This document shows positions 1-7,527 of a stretch of 30,888 bases of DNA, one piece after another. A program made the position numbers and the translations under genes. This DNA comes from an uncultured Phascolarctobacterium sp. (GTDB lineage Bacteria; Bacillota; Negativicutes; Acidaminococcales; Acidaminococcaceae), in NCBI GenBank assembly GCA_900552855.1, contig USBG01000007.1:1-30888 (forward strand), given 5' to 3'. The notes under the pieces were generated by a model that worked only from the letters and a program-made list of their open reading frames with translations, did no database searches and had not been told where the DNA came from. Each line of letters starts with the position of its first letter. Position 1 is the stretch's first letter.

Positions 1-1
1 A

Positions 2-820
2 GATGCAAATAGCTATTGTGATGAATGTGCTAAGCTAGCTGAGTCCGGTGAGCCTTTAAACATAGATAATATAAAAATGAAGGTTGTGGAGCTGCCTGTT
101 AGCGCTACTGAGGATAGAGTTGTAGGTACATTGGATATTGAGCATGCTATTAAGCATGGTGAAAAACGCTTTGAAGCAGGCATTTTAGCTCAAGCCAATC
201 GTAATATTTTATATGTGGATGAAATTAACCTGTTAGATGACCATGTGGTAGATGTACTGTTAGATGCTGCTGCAATGGGAATTAATACTGTAGAACGTGA
301 AGGCGTGTCCTATTCCCATCCTGCACGCTTTGTTTTGGTTGGCACAATGAACCCAGAGGAGGGCGATATTCGTCCTCAGCTTTTGGACCGTTTTGGCTTG
401 TCCGTTGTTGTAATAGGCGAGCATGACCCAGAGCAAAGAGTGGAGGTTATTAAAAGACGTTTGGCCTATGAGCTGGACGCAGATAAGTTTATTGCTAGCT
501 TTGCCGAGGAGCAAAAATCGTTGGGTGAAAAAATTGTTCAAGCTCATAGGCTTTTGCCTGAGGTTACTATTGATGATAAAATGCTAGCTTTAGTTGCAAA
601 GCTGGCTGTGGAGCTTGGAGTGGATGGACACCGCGCTGACATCACTTTGATTAAAACAGCTTTGACAATGGCGGCTTTTTGTGGACGTAAGAGCGTGGAG
701 CTGTCCGATATTAAGACTGCTGCTAAGCTGGTGCTGCCACATCGTATGCGCCGTCGTCCCTTTGAAGAGGGGCAGCTGGACTGGACTAAAGTGGAAGGCT
801 TCCTGGACGCAGAAGCCTGA
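2..820 (+). CDS. Magnesium-chelatase-type AAA+ ATPase subunit (ChlI/BchI-like), 5'-truncated
   Basis: The reading frame is open from base 2, so the gene begins upstream of the window; 272 codons are visible. Walker A is therefore off the edge. What remains is typical of chelatase I subunits: Walker B (ILYVDEINLL), the family signature MNPEEGDIRPQLLDRFG, and a C-terminal helical lid ending in LPHRMRRRPF. Near the left edge there is a CDEC cysteine pair; ChlI proteins often carry cysteines in this insertion. In known chelatases the I subunit forms a hexameric ATPase ring that, with a D subunit, drives metal insertion by a large ChlH or CobN catalytic subunit. The next gene is the D subunit, 14 bases away. 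Nothing here suggests photosynthesis, so the partner is more likely CobN-like, but it is not in the window. An internal ATG at 77 is not the real start. Confidence 0.93.
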   Translation, partial: DANSYCDECAKLAESGEPLNIDNIKMKVVELPVSATEDRVVGTLDIEHAIKHGEKRFEAGILAQANRNILYVDEINLLDDHVVDVLLDAAAMGINTVEREGVSYSHPARFVLVGTMNPEEGDIRPQLLDRFGLSVVVIGEHDPEQRVEVIKRRLAYELDADKFIASFAEEQKSLGEKIVQAHRLLPEVTIDDKMLALVAKLAVELGVDGHRADITLIKTALTMAAFCGRKSVELSDIKTAAKLVLPHRMRRRPFEEGQLDWTKVEGFLDAEA

Positions 821-834
821 GGGAGGATGTGCTT

Positions 835-2769
835 ATGTTAAGCTGCAAATTTCTTCCCTTTGCGGCCATTGTAGGTCAGGAGCAGGCAAAAAAAGCCTTG
901 CTTATTGCTTTGGTTAATTCCAAGGCAGGCGGACTGTTGATTGGCGGCAAAAAGGGTACTGCTAAAACCACCTTGGTACGCTCTTCTAAGGAGCTTATTG
1001 CACCTCAGAGTATGGTGGAGGTACCTTTAAACGTAACAGAGGATATGCTTTTTGGTAGCATAGATATTGAATATGCTGTTAGTAAGGGTAAACGTCGTTT
1101 CCTGCCAGGAATTCTTGGCAGAGCGGACGGAAACATTCTTTATATTGATGAGGCTAACCTGCTGAGACAGGAGCTGCTCATGGCGATTTTAGACGCCAAT
1201 ATTGCCGGCCTTAACCACGTAGAGAGAGATGGTATTTCTTATAGTCAGCCTGTACATTATACGGTTATTGGTACTATGAACCCCCAGGAGGGTACATTAC
1301 CAAGCCATCTTTTGGACCGCTTTGGTATGTACGTGGATGTGGATAATATTGAGTCCGTCGAAGAGCGAACCGAGCTCATCAAAAGAGTACTGCGCTATGA
1401 ACGCAGTAAAGGTGAATTTGCCAAAGAATATGCCCAGAGTAATAAGGAGCTGGCAGAGCAGATTGTTGCAGCTAAGGCGCTTTTAGGCCAAGTAGAGATT
1501 TCCGAGGCTATGATGCAGCTTGCGGCGCAAATGTGCGCTCAGGCATTCTGCGCCGGCCACAGAGCAGAAATTTATCTGCTTGAGGCAGCCAGAGCCTTGG
1601 CTGCGCTCAGTCAGCGTACTTATATTTTGCCCAAGGATATGCAAGAGGCGGCTGTTTTTGTACTGCCCCACAGAATGCGTAAACCACCTGAGGCAGAGCC
1701 TGAGGAGGCAAATAATAGTCCTGAGCAAAATGAAGATCAGGAGCAAAGCAAGGATAGTAAAGACGATAATCAGCAGGAGGATAATCAGAGTAATGATCAG
1801 GAGCAACAGCTGCCACCTCCTGCTTTAGATAATACTGACGATAACAGCAGCGACGATGCTGGCGATGATACAGAAAATCAGGAGCAACAGGATAATAGCT
1901 CTAGTCAGCTTGCGCCTGATGAGCAAATTGCGGAAATAGATAAAAGCTTCCGTTTGCCTAAGCTGGTGCTTGATTTAGGCAAAAATAACGCTGTGCGTAG
2001 GGGCAGTGGCAAACGCAGTGCTACTAGAACAGACCTTAAGCAGGGACGCTATGTGCGTGCGGAGCTGCCTAAGAATAAGGTAGAGGACCTAGCCTTTGAT
2101 GCCACTATTAGAGCAGCAGCTCCCTATCAGCGTATACGTGAGGATAATGGTTGTGCCTTAAATATTCAAAAGGAAGATTTACGCCAAAAGGTACGTGAAA
2201 AACGTATTGGCAATACTTTTTTATTTGCAGTTGATGCCAGTGGCTCAATGGGAGCACGTAAACGCATGAATGCTGTGAAAGGTGCAATTTTTTATATGCT
2301 ACAGGATGCTTACCAAAAGCGTGATCGTGTTGGTATGCTGGCTTTTCGCAGAGATAAGGCCGAGGTGCTGCTGCCAATTACAAGAAGCGTTGATTTGGCT
2401 CAAAAATGCTTGGCAGAAATGTCTACGGGTGGTAAAACTCCTTTGGCAGATGGTTTGGCAACAGCATTGCTGACCTTAAGCAGGCTTAATAAGCGTGACA
2501 AGGAGCTGGAGCCAATTTTGGTATTGGTAACAGATGGTAGAGCAAATGCTGTTATGGAGAGAGAAACAGATCCAGTAGGCAGTGCGTTAAAGATTGCAGA
2601 AAAAATTCGTAAGGCTCAAATAACCTCCGTTGTTATTGACACGGAAAATGATTTTATTAAGCTGGGAATAGCTAAAAAATTGGCTCAGACTATGGGTGCA
2701 GCCTATTATAGCTTAGGTCAGCTAAGCAAGGAACAAATACTACGTATAGTACGTAATTTAGGCGAATAG
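835..2769 (+). CDS. Magnesium/cobalt-chelatase-type D subunit (AAA+ plus VWA domain)
   Basis: A protein of about 644 residues with the three-part ChlD layout. Residues 1-280 are an AAA+ domain with a complete Walker A (GKKGTAKTT), Walker B (ILYIDEANLL) and the chelatase signature MNPQEGTLPSHLLDRFG. Residues 285-375 are a very acidic, Gln/Asn-rich low-complexity linker. The C-terminal 190 residues are a von Willebrand A domain with the MIDAS motif DASGS, a downstream TPLADG loop and VTDGRAN. Start: GTG at 829 lies only 2 bases after GGGAGG (821-826), while ATG at 835 has 8 bases of spacing, so I chose 835. In the family the D subunit bridges the I ring and the catalytic subunit. An intact Walker A is notable because many ChlD proteins have lost it. 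The adjacent TonB receptor and transport genes suggest work on an imported metal complex; this is inference. Confidence 0.92.
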   Translation: MLSCKFLPFAAIVGQEQAKKALLIALVNSKAGGLLIGGKKGTAKTTLVRSSKELIAPQSMVEVPLNVTEDMLFGSIDIEYAVSKGKRRFLPGILGRADGNILYIDEANLLRQELLMAILDANIAGLNHVERDGISYSQPVHYTVIGTMNPQEGTLPSHLLDRFGMYVDVDNIESVEERTELIKRVLRYERSKGEFAKEYAQSNKELAEQIVAAKALLGQVEISEAMMQLAAQMCAQAFCAGHRAEIYLLEAARALAALSQRTYILPKDMQEAAVFVLPHRMRKPPEAEPEEANNSPEQNEDQEQSKDSKDDNQQEDNQSNDQEQQLPPPALDNTDDNSSDDAGDDTENQEQQDNSSSQLAPDEQIAEIDKSFRLPKLVLDLGKNNAVRRGSGKRSATRTDLKQGRYVRAELPKNKVEDLAFDATIRAAAPYQRIREDNGCALNIQKEDLRQKVREKRIGNTFLFAVDASGSMGARKRMNAVKGAIFYMLQDAYQKRDRVGMLAFRRDKAEVLLPITRSVDLAQKCLAEMSTGGKTPLADGLATALLTLSRLNKRDKELEPILVLVTDGRANAVMERETDPVGSALKIAEKIRKAQITSVVIDTENDFIKLGIAKKLAQTMGAAYYSLGQLSKEQILRIVRNLGE

Positions 2770-2781
2770 AGGAGAAAATAA

Positions 2782-3339
2782 ATGAAGAAAATAGTATTTT
2801 TATTGATGCTGATGGTAACCATGCTAGTAAGCGGAACAGCTTTAGCTAATAATGAGACTGCCAACAACAATTTGAATTGGGAAATCAGCATGCAGCCCAA
2901 ACCATCTGCTGAAGAGATAGAAGCTGCAAGGTGGTCAATTATTGTAGAAAATGATTTAGGAATTTATGCCTATGATATGGATTCTGTAGGCTTTGTTGAA
3001 AAAAACGGCGTAGCAAATCATAACGAGGTACAGGTTTTAGTAAAAACAGTATTTACCAACAAGGATGTTATGAAAAAGCTGAATGAGCAATATGCTAATA
3101 AGCTGGAGAAAAAAGAAAAGGTAGCCTATTGCAAAATGGATATGGAATACAAAATGGCTGAAAAACAATATACCGTAAAAACCATGCAGGTATTCACCAA
3201 TAAAGATCGCCAAATTGACGTCAAACACAACAAAAAATTTGCTCCTGTACCGGAAAAAACCTTTGCAGAAGCATTGTATGAGGTATGCCAGCAATTTGTT
3301 GTAAATGTAGAAGCAGCAGAAAAAGCAGCTGCTAAGTAA
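2782..3339 (+). CDS. Small secreted protein, possibly surface-adhesin E-like
   Basis: A 185-residue protein with a clear signal peptide (MKK, a hydrophobic core, then a likely cut after ALA near residue 22). The start has GAGGAG a few bases upstream, and the gene follows the D subunit by 12 bases, so it is probably co-transcribed. The mature part contains a W-S-I-I-V-E-N-D...Y-A-Y-D-M-D-S-V pattern followed by a strand-rich stretch (VQVLVKTVFTN), a lysine-rich helix and a Cys pair far apart. The arrangement 'W.. i.. n..g.y.yd..s' followed by v.v..k resembles the surface-adhesin E family, known as small exported domains of unclear function in Negativicutes and Gammaproteobacteria. No catalytic motif is visible. 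Its place between a chelatase subunit and an outer-membrane receptor suggests a periplasmic role, but I cannot name it. Confidence 0.8.
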   Translation: MKKIVFLLMLMVTMLVSGTALANNETANNNLNWEISMQPKPSAEEIEAARWSIIVENDLGIYAYDMDSVGFVEKNGVANHNEVQVLVKTVFTNKDVMKKLNEQYANKLEKKEKVAYCKMDMEYKMAEKQYTVKTMQVFTNKDRQIDVKHNKKFAPVPEKTFAEALYEVCQQFVVNVEAAEKAAAK

Positions 3340-3362
3340 TTATGCATTGATAACGTTTAGTA

Positions 3363-3390
3363 GTACATGACCATGCAAGACTGGATGTAC
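3363..3390 (+). other. Imperfect hairpin upstream of the TonB receptor gene
   Basis: GTACAT (3363-3368) pairs with ATGTAC (3385-3390), and inside it CCA pairs with TGG around an 8-base loop. It lies 38 bases before the receptor start and 24 bases after the previous stop. It has no T-tract, so it is not a standard terminator. It could be an operator, an RNA structure or chance. Confidence 0.35.
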
Positions 3391-3427
3391 GAAAAAGTAT
3401 CAAAATATTTTTTAGGAGCAATAGTAT

Positions 3428-5302
3428 ATGAAAAAACAATTCTCAAAGGCTTTATTGATGACAGCATTAATTTGTGGCGGTGTGTATATGGGGGGGATTG
3501 ATGTATACGCAGGGGAAATACAGGAGTTTACTTTGGATCCAATGGTAGTAACAGCAACAAGAACTGAAAAAAGGGATTTGGACGTTCCTGCGACCACTAC
3601 TGTAATTTCTGCTCAGGAGATTACAGATGCTGGATATAAGAATGTCTTTGATGCTATTGAGCATCAAGTTGGTATAACCAGTACTGGTTATGGAGATGCA
3701 GGTCAGGATTTTGGCTTTAGCTCTGGTCGTACTGTAATTAGGGGCTATGACCGTGGCACTCTTGTAATGGTTGATGGTATTCCCATGAACTTGAAAAATT
3801 ACAATTCTCTGGGTGGTATTCCTATTGATATGGTTCAAAGAATTGAAATCATTAAAGGTGCAGCAGATACACTTTATGGCAGTGAGGCCATGGGGGGTGT
3901 CGTTAATATTATTACTAAAACGCCATCTGGACAAGATAAGTTTACTGTAAAAGGAACTGTTGGTAATTACTATAAGGATTATGGCGTTACCTATTCTGGT
4001 GATAAGGTATTAGTAAGCTTGTCACGTGAGCTTACCGATTCCTATGATGATTGCAACGATTTTCCTGCTGGTTCCGATACTGACTGGTGGATTGGTAAAG
4101 GACAAACTAATAGAGCTGCGTTAGCTGCCAAACTAAACGATAAATTGGGCTTTAATTTTATGTACCAGGAAGGCGATATCACTAGGGGTGGTCATAAAAT
4201 AGGTAAAAAGCCTCAAGATTACAGCTATGTTTATGAAGACAAAAGATTGACCACTGGTTTGCATTATAATGATCCTGATGCAGGTGTAAAGGGTACCATT
4301 GGCTACAACTATAGACAAGCTGATGGATATGATTTTGTAAAAGATACAAGGGTAGGTTCTTCTGCTGATTTGTCAAGCTATATTGGTGATATTCAAAAGA
4401 GCTGGAAGCTGGGTGATGACAATCTGTTAGTTGGCTATAGCTATAAACGTGAAAATTACGAAAATTTGGTAACTACAGCTAATAAGGCTCATAGAACCAG
4501 TAACTCTGTTTATGTATCATATGATCATAATTTTAGTGACAAATTTAGCGCAACAATTGGCTTGCGTGGAGAATTGATTGAGGACCCTGTCGAAGATCAG
4601 GATATCATTAATCCTCAATTCCAAACCTTGTATAAATTTGATGAAGATACATCCTGGTATATTAATGTGGGCAAGGCTTTCCAAATGCCTACTGTAGATT
4701 CCTATTATGGCAAAAAGGCTGCTGCTAATACTTTGAAGCCTGAAGAAGGCTGGACCTACGAAACCGGTATTAAGAAGAATTTTGATGATAAGAGCCTGCG
4801 TTTAGCGGTATACCATATGAAATTTGATAACAAAATTGGTTGGTCTGATAAGGATATTGTAACTGGAGAGCAATACGCTATTAATAAGGGTGAATTTAGA
4901 AACACTGGCGTAGAAGCGGAATTCACTCAAAATATTGATGACAATTGGAGCTATTCTTTAGCCATCGGCTATGGCAACCCTGAAATCAAGGATCCTACTA
5001 AGAAAAATCCGCAATGGGTTCAGGATAGTGGACGTTTAGATGGTGCAGCAAGTGTAACCTATGTTAAAGATAAGGTTAGAAGCACTTTGTCCTATAAATA
5101 TCTTGGTGATAGAGAAGATTACAAATCTAGACAAATTCCTGATCGTTCCAGATTAACTTGGAATACATCCTATAAAATGACTGCTAACGATACTATTACA
5201 TTAACTTTGAACAATCTGCTTGACCATAAGAACTACGCTAACAGATACGGCAATCTTGATTTGCCATTCAACTGGCGTGTATCTTACACTCATACTTTCT
5301 AA
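3428..5302 (+). CDS. TonB-dependent outer-membrane receptor
   Basis: A 624-residue protein with a signal peptide (cut near YAG, residue 29), then a TonB-box-like stretch (MVVTATRTEK), a plug domain (about residues 45-155) with the hallmarks VISAQEI, VIRGYDRGTLVMVDGIPMN, IEIIKGAADTLYGSEAMGG and VNIITK, and a 22-strand-type beta-barrel ending in a terminal aromatic (YTHTF). The length is typical of BtuB/HmuR/FepA-class receptors. AGGAG at 3414-3418 supports the start. Such receptors import scarce ligands such as heme, vitamin B12 or siderophores across the outer membrane using TonB energy. The closest barrel style is the small BtuB/HmuR-like class. The substrate cannot be read from the sequence; I saw no obvious cobalamin riboswitch or Fur box in front of it. 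It confirms a diderm host. Confidence 0.95.
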   Translation: MKKQFSKALLMTALICGGVYMGGIDVYAGEIQEFTLDPMVVTATRTEKRDLDVPATTTVISAQEITDAGYKNVFDAIEHQVGITSTGYGDAGQDFGFSSGRTVIRGYDRGTLVMVDGIPMNLKNYNSLGGIPIDMVQRIEIIKGAADTLYGSEAMGGVVNIITKTPSGQDKFTVKGTVGNYYKDYGVTYSGDKVLVSLSRELTDSYDDCNDFPAGSDTDWWIGKGQTNRAALAAKLNDKLGFNFMYQEGDITRGGHKIGKKPQDYSYVYEDKRLTTGLHYNDPDAGVKGTIGYNYRQADGYDFVKDTRVGSSADLSSYIGDIQKSWKLGDDNLLVGYSYKRENYENLVTTANKAHRTSNSVYVSYDHNFSDKFSATIGLRGELIEDPVEDQDIINPQFQTLYKFDEDTSWYINVGKAFQMPTVDSYYGKKAAANTLKPEEGWTYETGIKKNFDDKSLRLAVYHMKFDNKIGWSDKDIVTGEQYAINKGEFRNTGVEAEFTQNIDDNWSYSLAIGYGNPEIKDPTKKNPQWVQDSGRLDGAASVTYVKDKVRSTLSYKYLGDREDYKSRQIPDRSRLTWNTSYKMTANDTITLTLNNLLDHKNYANRYGNLDLPFNWRVSYTHTF

Positions 5303-5328
5303 GCTTTTTTCTTTTCATCTTCCATATT

Positions 5329-5351
5329 GGTGGTGCTACGGCGCCACCACC
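5329..5351 (+). other. Stem-loop after the TonB receptor gene
   Basis: GGTGGTG (5329-5335) is a perfect inverted repeat of CACCACC (5345-5351) around a 9-base loop. It starts 26 bases after the receptor stop. There is no T-run after it, so it may be a weak terminator, an mRNA-stabilising 3' structure or a processing site between the receptor and the lipoprotein gene. The remaining bases to 5514 are AT-rich with no clear gene; a weak promoter-like pair (TTGAAA, 17 bases, TTAAAT) is present there. Confidence 0.4.
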
Positions 5352-5514
5352 TCTCATGAGGTAATTGGTTATTGAGTATATTGTAAGAATATAGTTGGCA
5401 AATTGCGTTCGATTATATGATTTGAAATAAATATTTAGACTGATTTAAATTTGAATGATACGTGCTATTTTAAGCGCGATTCTATATATTTTGTACAGAC
5501 AATGGGGAAATAAA

Positions 5515-6495
5515 ATGAAGCTTTGGCGTTTAGTGGCAAGCATGCTAATGGCTATGCTTTTACTCCTTTGTGGATGTGGCTTGGATGATGATGCTTTGGA
5601 GCAGACTAAGCCGTATTTATCAAAGAGTGAGCGTTATTATGGCATGCGTGATGCCAACGGTAATTTAATAAAAAATATACCGCAGCCTAAGCGTATAGTT
5701 TCTCTTTGTCTGCGTTCTGATGAAATTTTGATGGAGCTTGTAGGACCTGAGTCCATATGTTCTTTAAGCAAATGGGTTGATGATCCAGTTATTTCTAATA
5801 TTACAAATGAAGCCAAGCTGGTAAAAGGCAGGTCAGTTCCTGCAGAGGAATATATCCTTTCGCAAAGACCTGATTTTGTTATTACTAATCAATCGCAGTC
5901 TCCAGATATGATTCAAAGACTGCGCAGCATAGGAATACCGGTGTATGTTTGCAAAACTGCAAAGACTATAGAAGATACCAAAACGCTGATTCTAGACCTG
6001 GGAAAACTGCTTAAGCGTGAGGAAAAGGCTCAGTCCATGGTTGCGGAGATGGATACAGTATTAGCTGATGTAGCAGCTAAGATTGCATTGATTCCTGATG
6101 ATAAACGTGTTGTTGTTTATCGTTTTAGCGTCAGCGGTGGTAGTGGTGGCAAGGGCACATATTACGACGATTATTGTAAGCATGCAGGCGTAATTAATGC
6201 GGCTGCCAAGATGCGGCTGTGGGGAACACAGCTAATGCCTAAGGAGCAAATAGTCAATGCAAATCCTGATGTAGTGTTTTTGCCTACATGGGATTACACA
6301 GGCAAAATTAATCTTGATTATTATGTTGATGAAATAGCTAGAGACCCTGCAATGCAGACTGTTTCTGCTATCAAAAATAAAAGAATGTATTTGATTCCTG
6401 ATAAGCACATGCTTGATTCTTCGCAGTATATGGTAAAGTGTGTAGAGGATATTTACGATGCTTGCTATGGTAATGCCAAGCCAGTGAAGTTTTAA
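5515..6495 (+). CDS. Periplasmic-binding lipoprotein of the BtuF/FecB class
   Basis: A 326-residue solute-binding protein for an iron-complex, heme or cobalamin ABC importer. The open frame starts at 5455, but ATG 5515 has a GGGGAA ribosome site and gives a proper signal peptide (MKLWRLVASM...) ending in the lipobox LCGC with the acylated Cys near residue 20; the 5455 start has neither. The mature protein shows the PRIVSLCLRSDEILMELV start of lobe 1, then 'RPDFVITN' and the long linking helix, and lobe 2 with NPDVVFLPTWDY. This is the class III/type II binding-protein fold that delivers ligand to a FecCD/BtuC-type permease. The receptor gene upstream fits that role. Unusually, no permease follows; the next gene is an ATPase with its own promoter. 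Confidence 0.92.
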   Translation: MKLWRLVASMLMAMLLLLCGCGLDDDALEQTKPYLSKSERYYGMRDANGNLIKNIPQPKRIVSLCLRSDEILMELVGPESICSLSKWVDDPVISNITNEAKLVKGRSVPAEEYILSQRPDFVITNQSQSPDMIQRLRSIGIPVYVCKTAKTIEDTKTLILDLGKLLKREEKAQSMVAEMDTVLADVAAKIALIPDDKRVVVYRFSVSGGSGGKGTYYDDYCKHAGVINAAAKMRLWGTQLMPKEQIVNANPDVVFLPTWDYTGKINLDYYVDEIARDPAMQTVSAIKNKRMYLIPDKHMLDSSQYMVKCVEDIYDACYGNAKPVKF

Positions 6496-6545
6496 TTATT
6501 TACATAGCTAATTTGCGTCTCATTTGTTGTGGATAATTAAAGTAT

Positions 6546-6573
6546 TTGAATTTATTCTCAAATGTAGTATAAT
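6546..6573 (+). promoter_or_regulatory. Sigma-A type promoter for the FecE-like ATPase gene
   Basis: TTGAAT (6546-6551), a 16-base spacer and a perfect TATAAT (6568-6573), placed 32 bases before the start codon. The spacer region holds a short dyad, TTTGA...TCAAA, overlapping the -35 box, which could be an operator. Confidence 0.65.
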
Positions 6574-6605
6574 GTCTTTAGTATTATTTTCTTAGGAGGC
6601 GTAGC

Positions 6606-7442
6606 ATGTCGGAGACTGTCATTGAAGTTAAAAATTTATCTATAGGTTATGAAAACAAGGTGGTTATTTCCGACGTGAATGCCGCTATTAAGCAGGGCGA
6701 GATTGTTGGTATTATTGGTTGCAATGGTGCAGGCAAGAGTACTTTTTTAAAAACAATTCGTGGCTTATTACCTAAGAAGAGCGGTGAAGTATTGTACTTT
6801 GGCAAGGCCTTGGAGGATTATGACGACAAGGAGCTGGCCTGCCGCGTAGCCTATTTGCAGCAGCATGTGGAGGTTGGCTTTGGCTATACAGGACGCGACA
6901 TTGTTCTTGCAGGCCGTTATCCCTACATGAAATGGTGGGAAAAGGAAAGCGGCGAGGATGAAAAGCTGGTGCTGGATTGCATGGCCTATACTGGTACTCT
7001 GGATTTGGCGGATCGACCTGTGACAGAGGTTTCAGGTGGTCAGAAGCAGCGTATTTTGCTGGCTAAGGTTTTGGCTCAGCAAACTCCAATCCTGTTTCTT
7101 GACGAGCCTACTACAGGTCTTGATATGGTATATCAGGAGGAAATTTTCCGCTTTGCTAAGGAGCTGGCGCAAATGGGCAAAACTGTGCTGATGGTTGTTC
7201 ATGAGTTGAATTTTGCTGCTAAGTATTGCACCCGCATCCTGTTGTTTGGCGAAGGCGGATTGTTGGCTGATGCTCCGCCTGAGAAGGCTTTTACTGAGGA
7301 GCTTTTAAGCCGTGCGTATAAGGCGGATATTTCTGTTGTGAAAAATCCTCTTAGTGGTAGCTTGGAAATTTCTACTAAAGCCAAAACTGAAGGAATAGCA
7401 GAAGAAAAAAGCTTACTGCAACGTATTTGCAGTAATTGTTAA
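6606..7442 (+). CDS. ABC importer ATPase, FecE/BtuD type
   Basis: A 278-residue nucleotide-binding protein. It has Walker A (GCNGAGKST), a Q-loop (YLQQHVEVGF), the signature VSGGQKQR, Walker B (ILFLDEPTTG) and the H-loop His in MVVHEL. The stretch GRDIVLAGRYPYMKWW matches the segment that FecE/FhuC/BtuD-type ATPases use to contact the permease coupling helix. The last 40 or so residues are variable. AGGAGG at 6594-6599 gives a strong start. It follows the binding-protein gene by 110 bases, but has a separate promoter and is closed by a terminator, so it forms a single-gene unit. It should energise uptake of the ligand bound by the preceding lipoprotein, but its permease is not in this window and must be encoded elsewhere, possibly upstream of the chelatase genes. 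Confidence 0.93.
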   Translation: MSETVIEVKNLSIGYENKVVISDVNAAIKQGEIVGIIGCNGAGKSTFLKTIRGLLPKKSGEVLYFGKALEDYDDKELACRVAYLQQHVEVGFGYTGRDIVLAGRYPYMKWWEKESGEDEKLVLDCMAYTGTLDLADRPVTEVSGGQKQRILLAKVLAQQTPILFLDEPTTGLDMVYQEEIFRFAKELAQMGKTVLMVVHELNFAAKYCTRILLFGEGGLLADAPPEKAFTEELLSRAYKADISVVKNPLSGSLEISTKAKTEGIAEEKSLLQRICSNC

Positions 7443-7463
7443 AGGATAAGTATATATTTTATG

Positions 7464-7494
7464 AGGCGCTGCAGTTTTCTGTGGCGCCTTTTTT
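7464..7494 (+). terminator. Rho-independent terminator after the FecE-like gene
   Basis: AGGCGC (7464-7469) pairs with GCGCCT (7484-7489); the stem extends inward by five pairs including two G-T wobbles to a TTTT loop, followed by a run of six T. It ends the first transport cluster and separates it from the ECF operon. Confidence 0.92.
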
Positions 7495-7527
7495 ATCAAG
7501 GTCTGTTATATAAGAAAATGGTGAAAA

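Noticed and set aside
3467..3934. 155-residue minus-strand frame inside the TonB receptor
   Set aside because: Overlaps the plug domain of a clear receptor; low-complexity His/Asn-rich translation.
5455..5514. Longer start of the binding lipoprotein at 5455
   Set aside because: No ribosome site; ATG 5515 has GGGGAA and gives a correct lipobox signal peptide.
5352..5514. Possible cobalamin riboswitch or Fur box before the binding lipoprotein
   Set aside because: No conserved B12-box sequence or Fur-type dyad was found on inspection.
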